This document shows, in pieces, positions 24,559-33,326 of a stretch of DNA of 64,000 nucleotides; within the stretch, counting starts at the first letter, position 1; the number at the start of each line of letters is the position of its first letter. The notes beneath the pieces were generated by a model. The model was given only the letters and a program-made list of their open reading frames with translations. It was not told where the DNA came from and ran no database searches. This stretch comes from G965267185 sp965267185. GTDB taxonomy: Bacteria > Pseudomonadota > Alphaproteobacteria > UBA6615. Both the position numbers and the translations under genes were made by a program. The stretch is from assembly GCA_965267185.1 (NCBI GenBank), contig OZ253937.1:1426001-1490000 (forward strand), read 5' to 3'.

Positions 24559-25347
24559 ATGACCACCGACCGGATAATCTGCACGCGCGAGGGCGCGGTC
24601 GGACAGATCGTTTTCAACAATCCCGACCGCCATAACGCGATGTCGCTAGACATGTGGCGCGGCGGCGAGGCCGCCATCAACGAGCTGTGCGGCGGCGGCG
24701 ACGTGCGCGCGATCGTGCTTACCGGCGCCGGCGACAAGGCGTTCGTGGCGGGCGCCGATATCTCGCGTTTCGGCGAAGAGCGGGATTCCGAAGCCGCCGT
24801 GGCCGAATACAACGCGGCAGTGAGGAGCTTCCAGGACGCGTTGACCCACGCACCGATCCCAACAATCGCCAAGATCGGCGGCTATTGCATCGGCGGCGGC
24901 CTTGCCATCGCTCTGTGCTGCGACATTCGCATCGCATCGGACGATTCCCGCTTCGCGGTTCCTGCCGCCAAGCTCGGGCTCGGCTATGCGGCGAACGGTA
25001 TCGAGCGCCTGATGCAAATCGTCGGCCCTTCCTTTGCCATGGAAATTTTCTACACGGCCCGCCAGTTCGACGCTGCCGAGGCCCTCACCATGGGGTTGGT
25101 CAACCGGGTAGTAACGCGGGACGTGCTCGACGAATATTGCGGAGATTACACGCGGCGCATATCGGAAAACGCGCCGCTGACGATCCGTGCCGTCAAGACG
25201 GCTGTCACCGAGAACTTGAAACCGCCGAGCGAGCGCGACACGGCTCTCTGCGATGCGCAAGTCGCCGCCTGTTTCAACAGCCAAGACTATATCGAAGGCC
25301 GCACGGCTTTCATGGAAAAGCGGAAGCCTCAGTTCACGGGAACGTAG
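24559..25347 (+). CDS. Enoyl-CoA hydratase/isomerase superfamily protein lacking both catalytic Glu
   Basis: The product has 262 residues with a clear crotonase fold: VLTGAGDKAFVAGADIS, then YCIGGGLAIALCCDIRIASDD. Where true hydratases have GGG-x-E, this protein has GGGLA, and the second Glu of the PE pair is replaced in FAVPAAKLGLGY. Water addition by the two-Glu mechanism is therefore unlikely; isomerase, decarboxylase, hydrolase or lyase chemistry is possible, as in other crotonase branches. AAGGAG lies eight bases before the ATG at 24559, which is preferred over an in-frame ATG at 24535. It sits inside the six-gene run from 22785. Confidence 0.9.
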   Translation: MTTDRIICTREGAVGQIVFNNPDRHNAMSLDMWRGGEAAINELCGGGDVRAIVLTGAGDKAFVAGADISRFGEERDSEAAVAEYNAAVRSFQDALTHAPIPTIAKIGGYCIGGGLAIALCCDIRIASDDSRFAVPAAKLGLGYAANGIERLMQIVGPSFAMEIFYTARQFDAAEALTMGLVNRVVTRDVLDEYCGDYTRRISENAPLTIRAVKTAVTENLKPPSERDTALCDAQVAACFNSQDYIEGRTAFMEKRKPQFTGT

Positions 25348-25401
25348 AGTTTTCCCAACGGGTTTAAACAGCTATCCAGTCTTCAGCAGGAGGTACGATC
25401 C

Positions 25402-26022
25402 ATGTCGGACGTTAAGCTCTATGGATTTCAACGCAGCAACTATTTTCGCACCGCGCGTCTGACGCTGGAAGAAAAGGGCGTTGCCTACGATATCGTACCG
25501 GTTCAACTCGGTACCGATGAGCTGCTGGCCGTCCATCCTTTCGGCAAGGTTCCGGCTTTCGCCCATGGCGATTTTCAGATCTATGAGACCTCGGCGATTT
25601 GCCGCTATGTCGACGAAGCGTTCGACGGCCCGCCGCTGCAACCGAGCGATGCGAAGGGCCGGGCGCTGGTGGAGCAATGGATCAGCTCGCTGAACCGCAA
25701 CTACGACACCGATATGATCCGTCACGTGGTTCGCGAGCGGCTCTATGCGCCATTGCGCGGTCTGGAGCCCGACGAGGCCAAGATTGCCGATGCGCTACCC
25801 CGCCTGGAACGCGAAATGGAAGTGCTCGATTCCCATCTCGGACAAAGCGCCTATATATGTGGCGGCGATGTAACCCTCGCCGACCTTTTTCTGGTACCGA
25901 TGATGTCCGGTTTCCAGCAAACGCCGGAGGGCCAAAATGCGCTTCAAGGGCGCAATCATATCGCCGAATGGTGGGAAAGGATGGCTGAACGGCCCAGCTT
26001 CGCTGCCAATACCGTGGAATAA
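25402..26022 (+). CDS. Glutathione S-transferase family protein
   Basis: The product has 206 residues. A thioredoxin-like N-domain carries GFQRSNYFRTARLTLEEKGVAY, where a Ser at residue 11 may be the thiol-activating residue, and the cis-Pro segment GKVPAF with the glutathione-binding ETSAIC. The all-helical C-domain contains YICGGDVTLADLFLVPM, the N-capping box typical of GSTs. It probably conjugates or isomerises an electrophilic intermediate with glutathione. AGGAGG lies nine bases before the ATG. It lies between the crotonase gene and a YghU-type GST gene in the same operon. Confidence 0.9.
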   Translation: MSDVKLYGFQRSNYFRTARLTLEEKGVAYDIVPVQLGTDELLAVHPFGKVPAFAHGDFQIYETSAICRYVDEAFDGPPLQPSDAKGRALVEQWISSLNRNYDTDMIRHVVRERLYAPLRGLEPDEAKIADALPRLEREMEVLDSHLGQSAYICGGDVTLADLFLVPMMSGFQQTPEGQNALQGRNHIAEWWERMAERPSFAANTVE

Positions 26023-26060
26023 ACAACCGAATAAACGACAAAAAACAGGAAACAACACCA

Positions 26061-26903
26061 ATGCCCGAAGCAATCTCTTTTACGCCGCCCAAGGTCTGGA
26101 AATGGGACATGGAAAGCGGCGGCAGGTGGGCGAGCATGAACCGCCCGATCGCCGGCGCCACCCACGAGAAAGAGCTGCCGCGCGGCAAGCATCCACACCA
26201 GCTTTACTCGCTCGCGACGCCCAACGGCGTAAAGGTCACGGTCCTATTCGAAGAGCTTCTTGCCCTCGGCAAGAGCGATGCGGAGTACGACGCCTGGCTC
26301 ATCAAGATCGGCGACGGCGACCAGTTCGGCAGCGGTTTCGTCGAGGTGAACCCCAACTCGAAGATTCCCGCCCTGATGGATTACAGCACGCCGACCCCGA
26401 CCCGCGTGTTCGAATCCGGTGCGATCCTGCTCTATCTGGCGGAGAAATTCGGTGCCTTCGTGCCCACCGAACAATCGGCGCGCGCGGAGTGCCTGTCATG
26501 GCTGTTCTGGCAGATGGGCAGCGCCCCTTATCTCGGCGGCGGCTTCGGCCATTTCTATCACTACGCCCCGGAATATTTCGAATACCCGATCGACCGCTTC
26601 GCGATGGAGGTGAAACGCCAGCTCGACGTGCTCGACCGGAACCTGGCGGAACGGCACTATTTATGCGGCGACGAGTACAACATCGCCGATATCGCGACCT
26701 ATGCCTGGTACGGCAATCTAGTGCTGAACAATGCCTACGAGGCCGCAGAATTCCTCGATGTGTCGTCGTACAAGAACGTGGTCCGATGGGCGACCGAGAT
26801 ACAAGAGCGCCCGGCGGTCCAGCGTGGCCGGCGGGTCAACAAGATCTCAGGACCGGAGGAGTTGCAGCTGCCCGAACGCCACGACGCCAGCGACCTCGAT
26901 TGA
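26061..26903 (+). CDS. yghU: Glutathione-dependent disulfide-bond oxidoreductase, YghU type
   Basis: The product has 280 residues, longer than common GSTs because of the N-terminal extension typical of YghU (WKWDMESGGRWASMNRPIAG). The thioredoxin-like domain follows with LYSLATPNGVKVTVLFEELL and the glutathione site NPNSKIPALMD and ESGAILLYLAEK. The C-domain has FLYCGDEYNIADIA-like sequence (HYLCGDEYNIADIATYAWY). Escherichia coli YghU binds two glutathiones and reduces disulfides. Here it follows another GST gene by 38 bases and precedes a 2-oxoglutarate oxygenase gene by 62 bases. The assignment to the Nu-class YghU branch is confident; the in vivo substrate is unknown. Confidence 0.9.
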   Translation: MPEAISFTPPKVWKWDMESGGRWASMNRPIAGATHEKELPRGKHPHQLYSLATPNGVKVTVLFEELLALGKSDAEYDAWLIKIGDGDQFGSGFVEVNPNSKIPALMDYSTPTPTRVFESGAILLYLAEKFGAFVPTEQSARAECLSWLFWQMGSAPYLGGGFGHFYHYAPEYFEYPIDRFAMEVKRQLDVLDRNLAERHYLCGDEYNIADIATYAWYGNLVLNNAYEAAEFLDVSSYKNVVRWATEIQERPAVQRGRRVNKISGPEELQLPERHDASDLD

Positions 26904-26965
26904 GCCGTCACGGCTCGGAGAAGCGTGTCGCGGAGGTCGGCGCGGCGACAAAAGAAGGATGAGTG

Positions 26966-27949
26966 ATGATTCCAAACCCGGTTCGCATCGCTGAAACGTC
27001 CGAAATCCCGATCATCGATATCGGGGCGCTCGCCCGCGACGACAACGACGCGCGTCGCCGCGTCGCCCGTGAAATCACCGAGGCATGCGAAAGCGCCGGC
27101 TTCCTTTACATCGTAGGTCACGGTGTGCCCGACGAAGTGATCGCCGGCGTTTTCGGACACGCGAAGACGTTCTTCGCTCTGCCGGAGGAAGAAAAGCTGG
27201 CGATCGGCCTCGCAAATTCAACCTGCTTTCGCGGCTATCTGCCTCTCGACTCCCAAGGCAAAGATTCGTCGCGACGTTACTATCTGGAAGCGTTCCAGAT
27301 GCAGGACGAGTTGCCGGCCGACGACCCCGACGCGCTCGCGGGCCGGCCGCTGTTCGGCCCCAACCAATGGCCCGCCAAACTGCCCGGTTTTCGTGCGGGG
27401 ATGAACGACTATTTTGCTCGTATGCGCGCCCTGTCGGACCGGCTGCTGCGCGCCTTCGCGCTCGGACTCGATCTCGAAGAAGATTTCTTTCTGTCGTACC
27501 ACGCCAAGCCGCTCGAACAGCTCCGGTTGCTGCACTACCCGCCGCAACCGGCGGAGCACGACGCAAATGTCATCGGCTCGCGTGAGCATTGCGATACCGG
27601 CGCCTTCACGATCCTGCTGCAGGACCAGGTCGGCGGCCTCGAAGTCGAGACGGCGGCGGGCGAATGGGTGCTGGCAACCCCGGTCGAGGGCGCCTTCGTC
27701 GTCAATATCGGCGACATGATGCAGACATGGACCAATGGGCGCTTCGCATCGACCCGCCACCGGGTCATCAACCGCTCAGGCGGCGAGCGCTACTCCGTGC
27801 CGTTCTTCGTCAATCCGGATTTCGATGCCGTGGTCGAACCCCTGCCGGCCTTCATGGCACGAGATGACGAACCGCCGTTTGAGCCCGTCCATGTCGGCGC
27901 CTACATCACCGACCGGTTTGAATCGATCTGGCCCCGGAAACCTCTTTGA
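26966..27949 (+). CDS. 2-oxoglutarate/Fe(II) oxygenase, isopenicillin N synthase family
   Basis: The product has 327 residues. The N-terminal half DIGALARDDNDAR and GFLYIVGHGVPDEVI is the DIOX_N domain. The double-stranded beta-helix core carries the iron ligands His208 and Asp210 (REHCDTGAF) and His265 (STRHRVINR), and the co-substrate-binding Arg275-x-Ser277 (RYS). The family hydroxylates, desaturates or cyclises small molecules using oxygen and usually 2-oxoglutarate. AAGGA lies eight bases before the ATG at 26966; a GTG three bases earlier is less likely. It is the last gene of the run from 22785. A similar enzyme lies beside two more GSTs at 54847-55809. Confidence 0.92.
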   Translation: MIPNPVRIAETSEIPIIDIGALARDDNDARRRVAREITEACESAGFLYIVGHGVPDEVIAGVFGHAKTFFALPEEEKLAIGLANSTCFRGYLPLDSQGKDSSRRYYLEAFQMQDELPADDPDALAGRPLFGPNQWPAKLPGFRAGMNDYFARMRALSDRLLRAFALGLDLEEDFFLSYHAKPLEQLRLLHYPPQPAEHDANVIGSREHCDTGAFTILLQDQVGGLEVETAAGEWVLATPVEGAFVVNIGDMMQTWTNGRFASTRHRVINRSGGERYSVPFFVNPDFDAVVEPLPAFMARDDEPPFEPVHVGAYITDRFESIWPRKPL

Positions 27950-27973
27950 TCTAACACCATCTGCCTGCCGGTT

Positions 27974-29308
27974 TTACGCCTGCGGCGTGACGGCCCCATA
28001 AAGATCGTCAAGCTCGCGATAGTCGGGCAGCGTCGTGTCGATAGCCTTACCTTGTCGCAGCACAATACGGTCGTGCTGCGGCCGGCTCAGCAGCTCGGAA
28101 TAGTGCCGCGCGCGGTACACGACGAGGTCAGCCGGTGCACCGGGTGCAATGCGCCCCGCCCACGCCAGGCCCATCACCGACGCCGGCGTTATCGTGCCGG
28201 CAGCCGGCCAGTCTCCATGGGGACAATCGAGCTGCGCGGTCCGCGTGGCTTGCGTGAACACTTCGTGCATATCGAGGTCGCCGTAGCCGAAAAACGGGTC
28301 TCGCGTATTGTCCGAAGCGACCGAGACCGGGATACCGTGCGCCGCGAATTCGTGCAGCAGCGTCACGCCGCGCTGCCGCGGCGTGCGGCCAGGGACACGG
28401 TCTTGCAGGTACATGTTGCACATGGGCAGACTGACGATGGAGATTTGGCTATCGGTCATGATACCCATCGTCTCTTCGATATGCTCGTCAGTTTGCATCG
28501 CTATCGCGCAGCAATGGCCGCAATTGATGCGGCCGCCGAACCCGCGCCGCCGTGCGATCTCGGCGACCAACCGCAGCGAAGACGCCTCGGGATCGAGCCC
28601 TTCATCGACGTGGAAATCGAGGTCGAGACCGCGCTCCTCGGCGAGTTCGAAGGCGCGCTCGAACAAGGCCGGCGCATCGTCATCCATATAGGCGACCGCG
28701 CCGAAGACACCGCCATGATCGGCAACGATATCGGCGACGCGCTGGCTCGCATCGAGGTCGGCGAGCAGCGCCAAGGACATCAAGCTGACGGGTTGGAGGT
28801 CGACGCGATCCGCCCAGGCCTCGCGCAACTCGGTAAACACCGGCCAGGTGCGGTTTTCGTGCGGCGGGATACTGTCGATATGCGTACGAACCGCACGCGT
28901 GCCGTGGGCGTAGGCGGCCCGCAGGCCAAAGTCCATGCGGCGGCGCAGGTCTTCAGGGTGCCACCGGTCGGTACGGTCGGGGGTCATTGCCGCGCGGGCG
29001 CCCGCGAAAGTACCGTCGGCGTTCCTGCTGCGCGGCCAGATATGCCCTTTGTCGAGGTGCGTATGCACATCGACGAACGCCGGCCAGACTTGGCCGCCAT
29101 CTAGGTCCAGATGTTCCGCATCAGCCGGCGCTGTGCCCACCCGCTCAACCGCCCGAATGGCGCCCGCGGCGATCGCGATGTCGACGCGCACAAGCGCATC
29201 ATCGTCAATATCGGCGCCCGCCGGCGGCCGGTCCAACAAACATTTCGGCACGCGCGCGTCGCGCAACCAGTACGTGTCGCTCGGCGGCGGTGTCGCGAAA
29301 CTGGTCAT
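27974..29308 (-). CDS. Cytosine deaminase-like amidohydrolase
   Basis: The product has 444 residues of the amidohydrolase superfamily. The metal motif VDVHTHLDKGH places His82 and His84. Further ligands are expected in VDEGLDPE, NCGHCCAI and the Asp of SVASDNTRDPF. The HTHLDKGH and SDNTRDPF segments resemble cytosine deaminase (CodA) and related guanine/creatinine-type deaminases more than dihydroorotase. The exact ring substrate is unknown. The ATG at 29308 is chosen; the frame stays open much further upstream, but that sequence overlaps the preceding dehydrogenase gene and lacks similarity. It follows that gene by 31 bases on the same strand, so they form an operon. Confidence 0.88.
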   Translation of the reverse strand: MTSFATPPPSDTYWLRDARVPKCLLDRPPAGADIDDDALVRVDIAIAAGAIRAVERVGTAPADAEHLDLDGGQVWPAFVDVHTHLDKGHIWPRSRNADGTFAGARAAMTPDRTDRWHPEDLRRRMDFGLRAAYAHGTRAVRTHIDSIPPHENRTWPVFTELREAWADRVDLQPVSLMSLALLADLDASQRVADIVADHGGVFGAVAYMDDDAPALFERAFELAEERGLDLDFHVDEGLDPEASSLRLVAEIARRRGFGGRINCGHCCAIAMQTDEHIEETMGIMTDSQISIVSLPMCNMYLQDRVPGRTPRQRGVTLLHEFAAHGIPVSVASDNTRDPFFGYGDLDMHEVFTQATRTAQLDCPHGDWPAAGTITPASVMGLAWAGRIAPGAPADLVVYRARHYSELLSRPQHDRIVLRQGKAIDTTLPDYRELDDLYGAVTPQA

Positions 29309-29339
29309 GTTTGGCCTTTCTCGAAGGTGCGGATGTGCA

Positions 29340-30203
29340 CTAACGGTCGGCGAGATAGCGGTAGATTTCGGTGAAATCGCTGCCGGGTAAGGTTGCCTCG
29401 GTAGCGCGCCAGAGGCTGGACACGACGTCGGCGACATCGTTGGGCGTTCCGGCCCGGCGAACCTGATCGAGGTACAGTTCCACATCCTTCGACATCAGTG
29501 CGCTGGCGAAACCGGCGTCGAACGTGCCAGTGGCAATTCGTTCCGGGAACTTTCCGTCGGTCGCGGTGTTGCGCCCGCTCGAGACGTTGAGCACAGCAAG
29601 CATGGTGTCCATATCGAGGCCGTGGGACGCGCCGAACAAGGTCGCCTCCGACGTCGCCGCCATCGCCGTTGCCGACAGAAAATTATTCAATAGTTTCATG
29701 GCCTGTGCCTGCCCGGGCTCAGTTCCCACATGAAACACATTGCCGGCAATAGCCTGGAAAGCCGGGCTCAACTCTGCGACGGTTTCGGCAGGGCCAGCGC
29801 ACATCAACGCCAGCGTCGCCGCGACCGCGCCGGACCGCCCGCCGCTGACCGGCGCGTCGATAAAAACAATGCCAGCGTCCGCCAGAATCTGGCCGACCGC
29901 CTTTGCCGCGTCGGGTCCTGTGGTCGACAAATCGACCACCGTCGAGGTCTTCCGTCCCTCGGCGACGGCGATCTCGCGGGCCACTTCAGTAACCACCGGC
30001 CCATCGGGCAAGCTGAGAAAAATGGTGCCGGCAGCGGCCGCGACGGCGGCAACGCTGCCCACAACCTCGGCGCCCTCAGGTGCGCGTTCCGCCGTACCGG
30101 CGGCATCGAAACAGGTGACCGGTAAGTCGGCGGCGCACAGATGACCGCACATGGCGGCCCCCATGTTGCCGAGGCCGATAAATCCGTATGCGGTAGCTGC
30201 CAT
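29340..30203 (-). CDS. 3-hydroxyisobutyrate dehydrogenase-family NAD(P) oxidoreductase
   Basis: The product has 287 residues. The nucleotide-binding motif GFIGLGNMG is at residues 7-15. VFIDAPVSGGRSGAVAATL is the substrate-binding loop of beta-hydroxyacid dehydrogenases, and KLLNNFLSA contains the catalytic Lys. The family oxidises 3-hydroxyisobutyrate, tartronate semialdehyde or 6-phosphogluconate-like substrates. CAGGAA lies nine bases before the ATG at 30203; the longer frame to 30308 would overlap the start of the divergent metallo-hydrolase gene. It is the first gene of a two-gene operon with the amidohydrolase. Confidence 0.92.
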   Translation of the reverse strand: MAATAYGFIGLGNMGAAMCGHLCAADLPVTCFDAAGTAERAPEGAEVVGSVAAVAAAAGTIFLSLPDGPVVTEVAREIAVAEGRKTSTVVDLSTTGPDAAKAVGQILADAGIVFIDAPVSGGRSGAVAATLALMCAGPAETVAELSPAFQAIAGNVFHVGTEPGQAQAMKLLNNFLSATAMAATSEATLFGASHGLDMDTMLAVLNVSSGRNTATDGKFPERIATGTFDAGFASALMSKDVELYLDQVRRAGTPNDVADVVSSLWRATEATLPGSDFTEIYRYLADR

Positions 30204-30298
30204 CGTGCTGGTTCCTGTAGAGTTTGGATGATGCGTTCGTTCGGCTGCGCCGATTATAGCGAAACCCGCCGGCAAGGAAGCGGGTTGGGAGAATTGAA

Positions 30299-31102
30299 AT
30301 GACGTCACCGCGGGTTTGGGAGCTCTACGCCATCAAGTACGCCAACATGCAGGAGCGCACGCGGTCGAGTAATTTTTTGGGCGGAGACCCGCACGACGAT
30401 GCGCCGATGCCGCTCGACTACTTCGTCTGGGTCGCCGTATCGCCGGAGCAAACCATCGTCATCGACACCGGTTTCGACGCCCCCGAAGCCGCCGCGCGGG
30501 GCCGCACGCTCGATCGTAGCGTCACCGAAGGGCTGCAGATGCTCGATATCGATGCGGGCAAGGTTGCCGATGTGATCGTTACCCACTTGCACTACGACCA
30601 TATCGGCGGGTATGCGGAGTTTCCGGCGGCGCAATTTCATTTGCAGGAAAGTGAAATGCAATTTGCCACCGGCCCGCACATGTGCACCCACGCCATGAAC
30701 CATCCGTTCACGGTCGACCATATTACCGCCATGGTGCGCAATGTGTTCGACGGGCGGGTCGTATTCCACGACGGCGCCGCTGAAATCGCACCGGGGATCA
30801 CCGTGCATCATGTCGGCGGCCACACCATGGGGCTGCAGTTCGTGCGGGTGCTCACCAAACGTGGCTGGGTCGTCGTCGCATCGGACGCGTCGCACTTCTA
30901 CGAAAACATGGAGACCGATAGCCCGTTCGTTATCGTCTACAATCTCGGCGACATGATCCGCGGCTACGACGCGCTAAGGGCGCAGGCCGACAGCCAAAAC
31001 CACATTATTCCCGGACACGACCCGTTGGTGCTCGACCGCTACCCGGCGCCGGACGCCAGATTGGAGGGCGCGGTGGTACGTCTCGACGTGGAGCCGACCT
31101 GA
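30299..31102 (+). CDS. Metallo-beta-lactamase-fold hydrolase (AHL lactonase-like)
   Basis: The product has 267 residues. The zinc motif HLHYDH (His96, His98, Asp100, His101) is complete. The third-metal-ligand region HHVGGHTMG, the bridging Asp in ASDASHFYEN and the terminal PGHD are in the right order. The start WELYAIKYANMQERTRSSNF, with FLGG and the segment DTGFDAPEAAARGR, resembles N-acyl-homoserine lactonases of the AiiA/AttM branch, but many relatives hydrolyse other lactones or esters. GGGAG lies eight bases before the ATG. Its gene diverges from the dehydrogenase gene with a 95-bp gap. Confidence 0.88.
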   Translation: MTSPRVWELYAIKYANMQERTRSSNFLGGDPHDDAPMPLDYFVWVAVSPEQTIVIDTGFDAPEAAARGRTLDRSVTEGLQMLDIDAGKVADVIVTHLHYDHIGGYAEFPAAQFHLQESEMQFATGPHMCTHAMNHPFTVDHITAMVRNVFDGRVVFHDGAAEIAPGITVHHVGGHTMGLQFVRVLTKRGWVVVASDASHFYENMETDSPFVIVYNLGDMIRGYDALRAQADSQNHIIPGHDPLVLDRYPAPDARLEGAVVRLDVEPT

Positions 31103-31111
31103 CCCCACGAC

Positions 31112-31471
31112 TTAACGGGAGTAGCCGCCAAGCTGCTCCATAAAGATCGCGCCGAAGCCGCCGAGAATACCCCGCACTTCGTCGTCGGGATTACCGTAGA
31201 CGACAATGCGGGTCGGCTCGGCAGCGGCGAGGAACCGCTCGGCGAAGTCTTCGGCGAACGACGTGAGATGGATCATGGTCGCTGCGGAATCCGTGTAGCG
31301 CTCGTAGATATGACACTCAGACCCATCGGCGTTGAAAAACCACTCATAATCGGTCGTGCCGGGCTGGGTCGCTTGCACGGCTTCCACCATCTCGCCCATG
31401 AGTGTCTTAAAATTGTCGAGCTCGCCTGGCCGTATCGCCAGCTCGAGGACCCAAGAGACTGCCTCGCTCAT
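31112..31471 (-). CDS. Antibiotic biosynthesis monooxygenase (ABM)-domain protein
   Basis: The product has 119 residues with the dimeric ferredoxin-like ABM fold: VLELAIRPGELDNFKTLMGEMVEA, then GTTDYEWFFNADGSECHIYERYTDSAATMIH. The family includes YgiN-type quinol monooxygenases and LsrG-like isomerases that work without cofactors. GGGGAGG lies six bases before the ATG. It is a single gene, convergent with the metallo-hydrolase gene and divergent from the amidase gene, so it may have its own promoter in the 230-bp upstream gap. Confidence 0.85.
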   Translation of the reverse strand: MSEAVSWVLELAIRPGELDNFKTLMGEMVEAVQATQPGTTDYEWFFNADGSECHIYERYTDSAATMIHLTSFAEDFAERFLAAAEPTRIVVYGNPDDEVRGILGGFGAIFMEQLGGYSR

Positions 31472-31628
31472 CTGGTACCTCCCCTTCTGTCAGTAACAAA
31501 TTGATTTTCATACCTAACCACGATCGCTAACCGATAGCCGCGGATCACTCGTCCGCTCACGCTAGCGCACCTGGCCAGAATACAAAACCGGCGCATCTCC
31601 GACAGTCTAGTTATCTGGCCTAACAAGG

Positions 31629-31648
31629 ATCATGATACGCGCATGCGC
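31629..31648. repeat. Two adjacent palindromes upstream of the amidase gene
   Basis: ATCATGAT (31629-31636) and GCGCATGCGC (31639-31648) are perfect 8-bp and 10-bp palindromes two bases apart, 54-73 bases before the amidase ATG, in the intergenic gap between divergent genes. They could be operators; no matching regulator gene is adjacent. Confidence 0.45.
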
Positions 31649-31701
31649 TAAAGCGGCTGTCACCAAACGAAAACGCAATAATAAAGGGGGAGATCGGAAT
31701 C

Positions 31702-33219
31702 ATGACGATAGAAGCGGCAAAACCGGAACAGGTTTTTGAAATCGCCGATAGTTTCGGTATTGATCTCAGCGCCGACGACGCAGCGTCGTTCGCCGGTCTG
31801 ATGAATGGTATCAAGGCCTCCTACGACAGGCTGGACGAGCTGGTCGAACCGACGCTACCGGTAAAGTACGACCGCAGTCCCGGCTATCGTCCTTCCGAAG
31901 ACGAAAACCCTTTCAACGCTTGGTACTGGAAAACCTCGATTACCGGCGCCGCGACCGGCCCGTTGAGCGGAAAACGGGTGGCGATCAAAGACAATATCTG
32001 TGTCGCTGGTGTGCCGATGATGAACGGCTGCCGGGTGCTCGAAGGGTATGTGCCGGAAGTCGACGCCACCGTGGTCAGCCGCATACTCGACGCCGGCGGC
32101 ACGATTGTAGGTAAAGCCGCCTGCGAAGACCTGTGCTTTTCCGGCGCCAGCCATACTTGCGCCACAGGACCGATTACCAATCCCCACAAGACGACCCATT
32201 CCGCCGGCGGCTCGTCGGGCGGCAGCGCCGCTGCACTTGCGGCGGGCGAAGCCGACATGGCGCTAGGCGGCGATCAGGGCGGTTCGATCCGCATTCCAGC
32301 GAGCTGGTGCGGTGTCTACGGGTTGAAGGCCACCCACGGTCTAGTACCCTATACTGGGGTCTTCCCGATCGAGTTGACCATCGATCACTGCGGTCCGATG
32401 GCCAACAGCGTTGCCGATGTCGCGCTATTGCTACAAGCGATCGCCGGCCAGGACGGCCTCGATCCCAGACAGTATGAAACCGAAACGCAAGACTATGTCG
32501 GCGCTCTCGGACAAGGCATCAGCGGTATCAAGATAGCGGTCTTGAAGGAAGGCTTCGGCCGCCCCGAAAGCGAGGAAGCGACCGACCGCAAAGTGCATGA
32601 CAGTATTCGGCGTTTCAAAGCCGCCGGTGCGGTCACCACCGATGTCTCGGTACCGATGCATACCGACGGCTACCACATTTGGACCTCGATCATCATCGAC
32701 GGGTCGGCAAATTTGATGATCAAGGGCAACGGCTTTGGCACCAGCTGGTATGGCCACTATGTGACCAGCCTGTTGGACGCCTATGCACGCGGCTGGCATG
32801 CACGGCCCAACGACATGTCGGAGACGGTCAAGCTCACCCTATTCATGGGCGAGTATATTCACCGCTACTATCATGGCCGCTATTACGCCAAGGCGCAGAA
32901 CCTGAAACGCGCGTTGCGGCAATCCTACGATGACGTACTGGCCGAACACGACGTGATCGTCATGCCGACCATCCCCTTCCGGGCGACCGAGATACCGGCG
33001 CCGGACTGTTCGCGCGAAGAATATGTGGAGGTTGCCTTGAATATGCTGGGCAACACCGCGCCATTCGACGTCAGCGGTCACCCGGCAATTTCGGTGCCCT
33101 GCGGCATGGTCGACGGCCTGCCCGTGGGGTTGATGATCGTGGGCAAACGCTACGACGAAGCGACCGTGTTGCGTGTCGCCGAGGCGTTCGAGCAGTCTGG
33201 TGATTGGCACACAATGTAA
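31702..33219 (+). CDS. Amidase (amidase-signature family)
   Basis: The product has 505 residues. The Ser-cis-Ser-Lys triad is complete: Lys96 in VAIKDN, cis-Ser171 in AGGSSGGS and nucleophile Ser195 in GGDQGGSIRIP. The long N-terminal section with GYRPSEDENPFNAWY is the mark of the enantioselective/aliphatic amidases often linked to nitrile hydratase, although no nitrile hydratase gene lies in the window. It hydrolyses an amide to acid plus ammonia in the cytoplasm. GGGGGAG lies nine bases before the ATG. A VOC protein gene follows 107 bp downstream on the same strand. Confidence 0.93.
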   Translation: MTIEAAKPEQVFEIADSFGIDLSADDAASFAGLMNGIKASYDRLDELVEPTLPVKYDRSPGYRPSEDENPFNAWYWKTSITGAATGPLSGKRVAIKDNICVAGVPMMNGCRVLEGYVPEVDATVVSRILDAGGTIVGKAACEDLCFSGASHTCATGPITNPHKTTHSAGGSSGGSAAALAAGEADMALGGDQGGSIRIPASWCGVYGLKATHGLVPYTGVFPIELTIDHCGPMANSVADVALLLQAIAGQDGLDPRQYETETQDYVGALGQGISGIKIAVLKEGFGRPESEEATDRKVHDSIRRFKAAGAVTTDVSVPMHTDGYHIWTSIIIDGSANLMIKGNGFGTSWYGHYVTSLLDAYARGWHARPNDMSETVKLTLFMGEYIHRYYHGRYYAKAQNLKRALRQSYDDVLAEHDVIVMPTIPFRATEIPAPDCSREEYVEVALNMLGNTAPFDVSGHPAISVPCGMVDGLPVGLMIVGKRYDEATVLRVAEAFEQSGDWHTM

Positions 33220-33326
33220 CGGGAGAGTATGCCAACAGGCGAATAACCATCGTACAGCGCCTTGATATCACACCGCTTGAAACCACATTCGAACAGCGTA
33301 AATTCCTAAGCAGGAGGGTTATTCAG

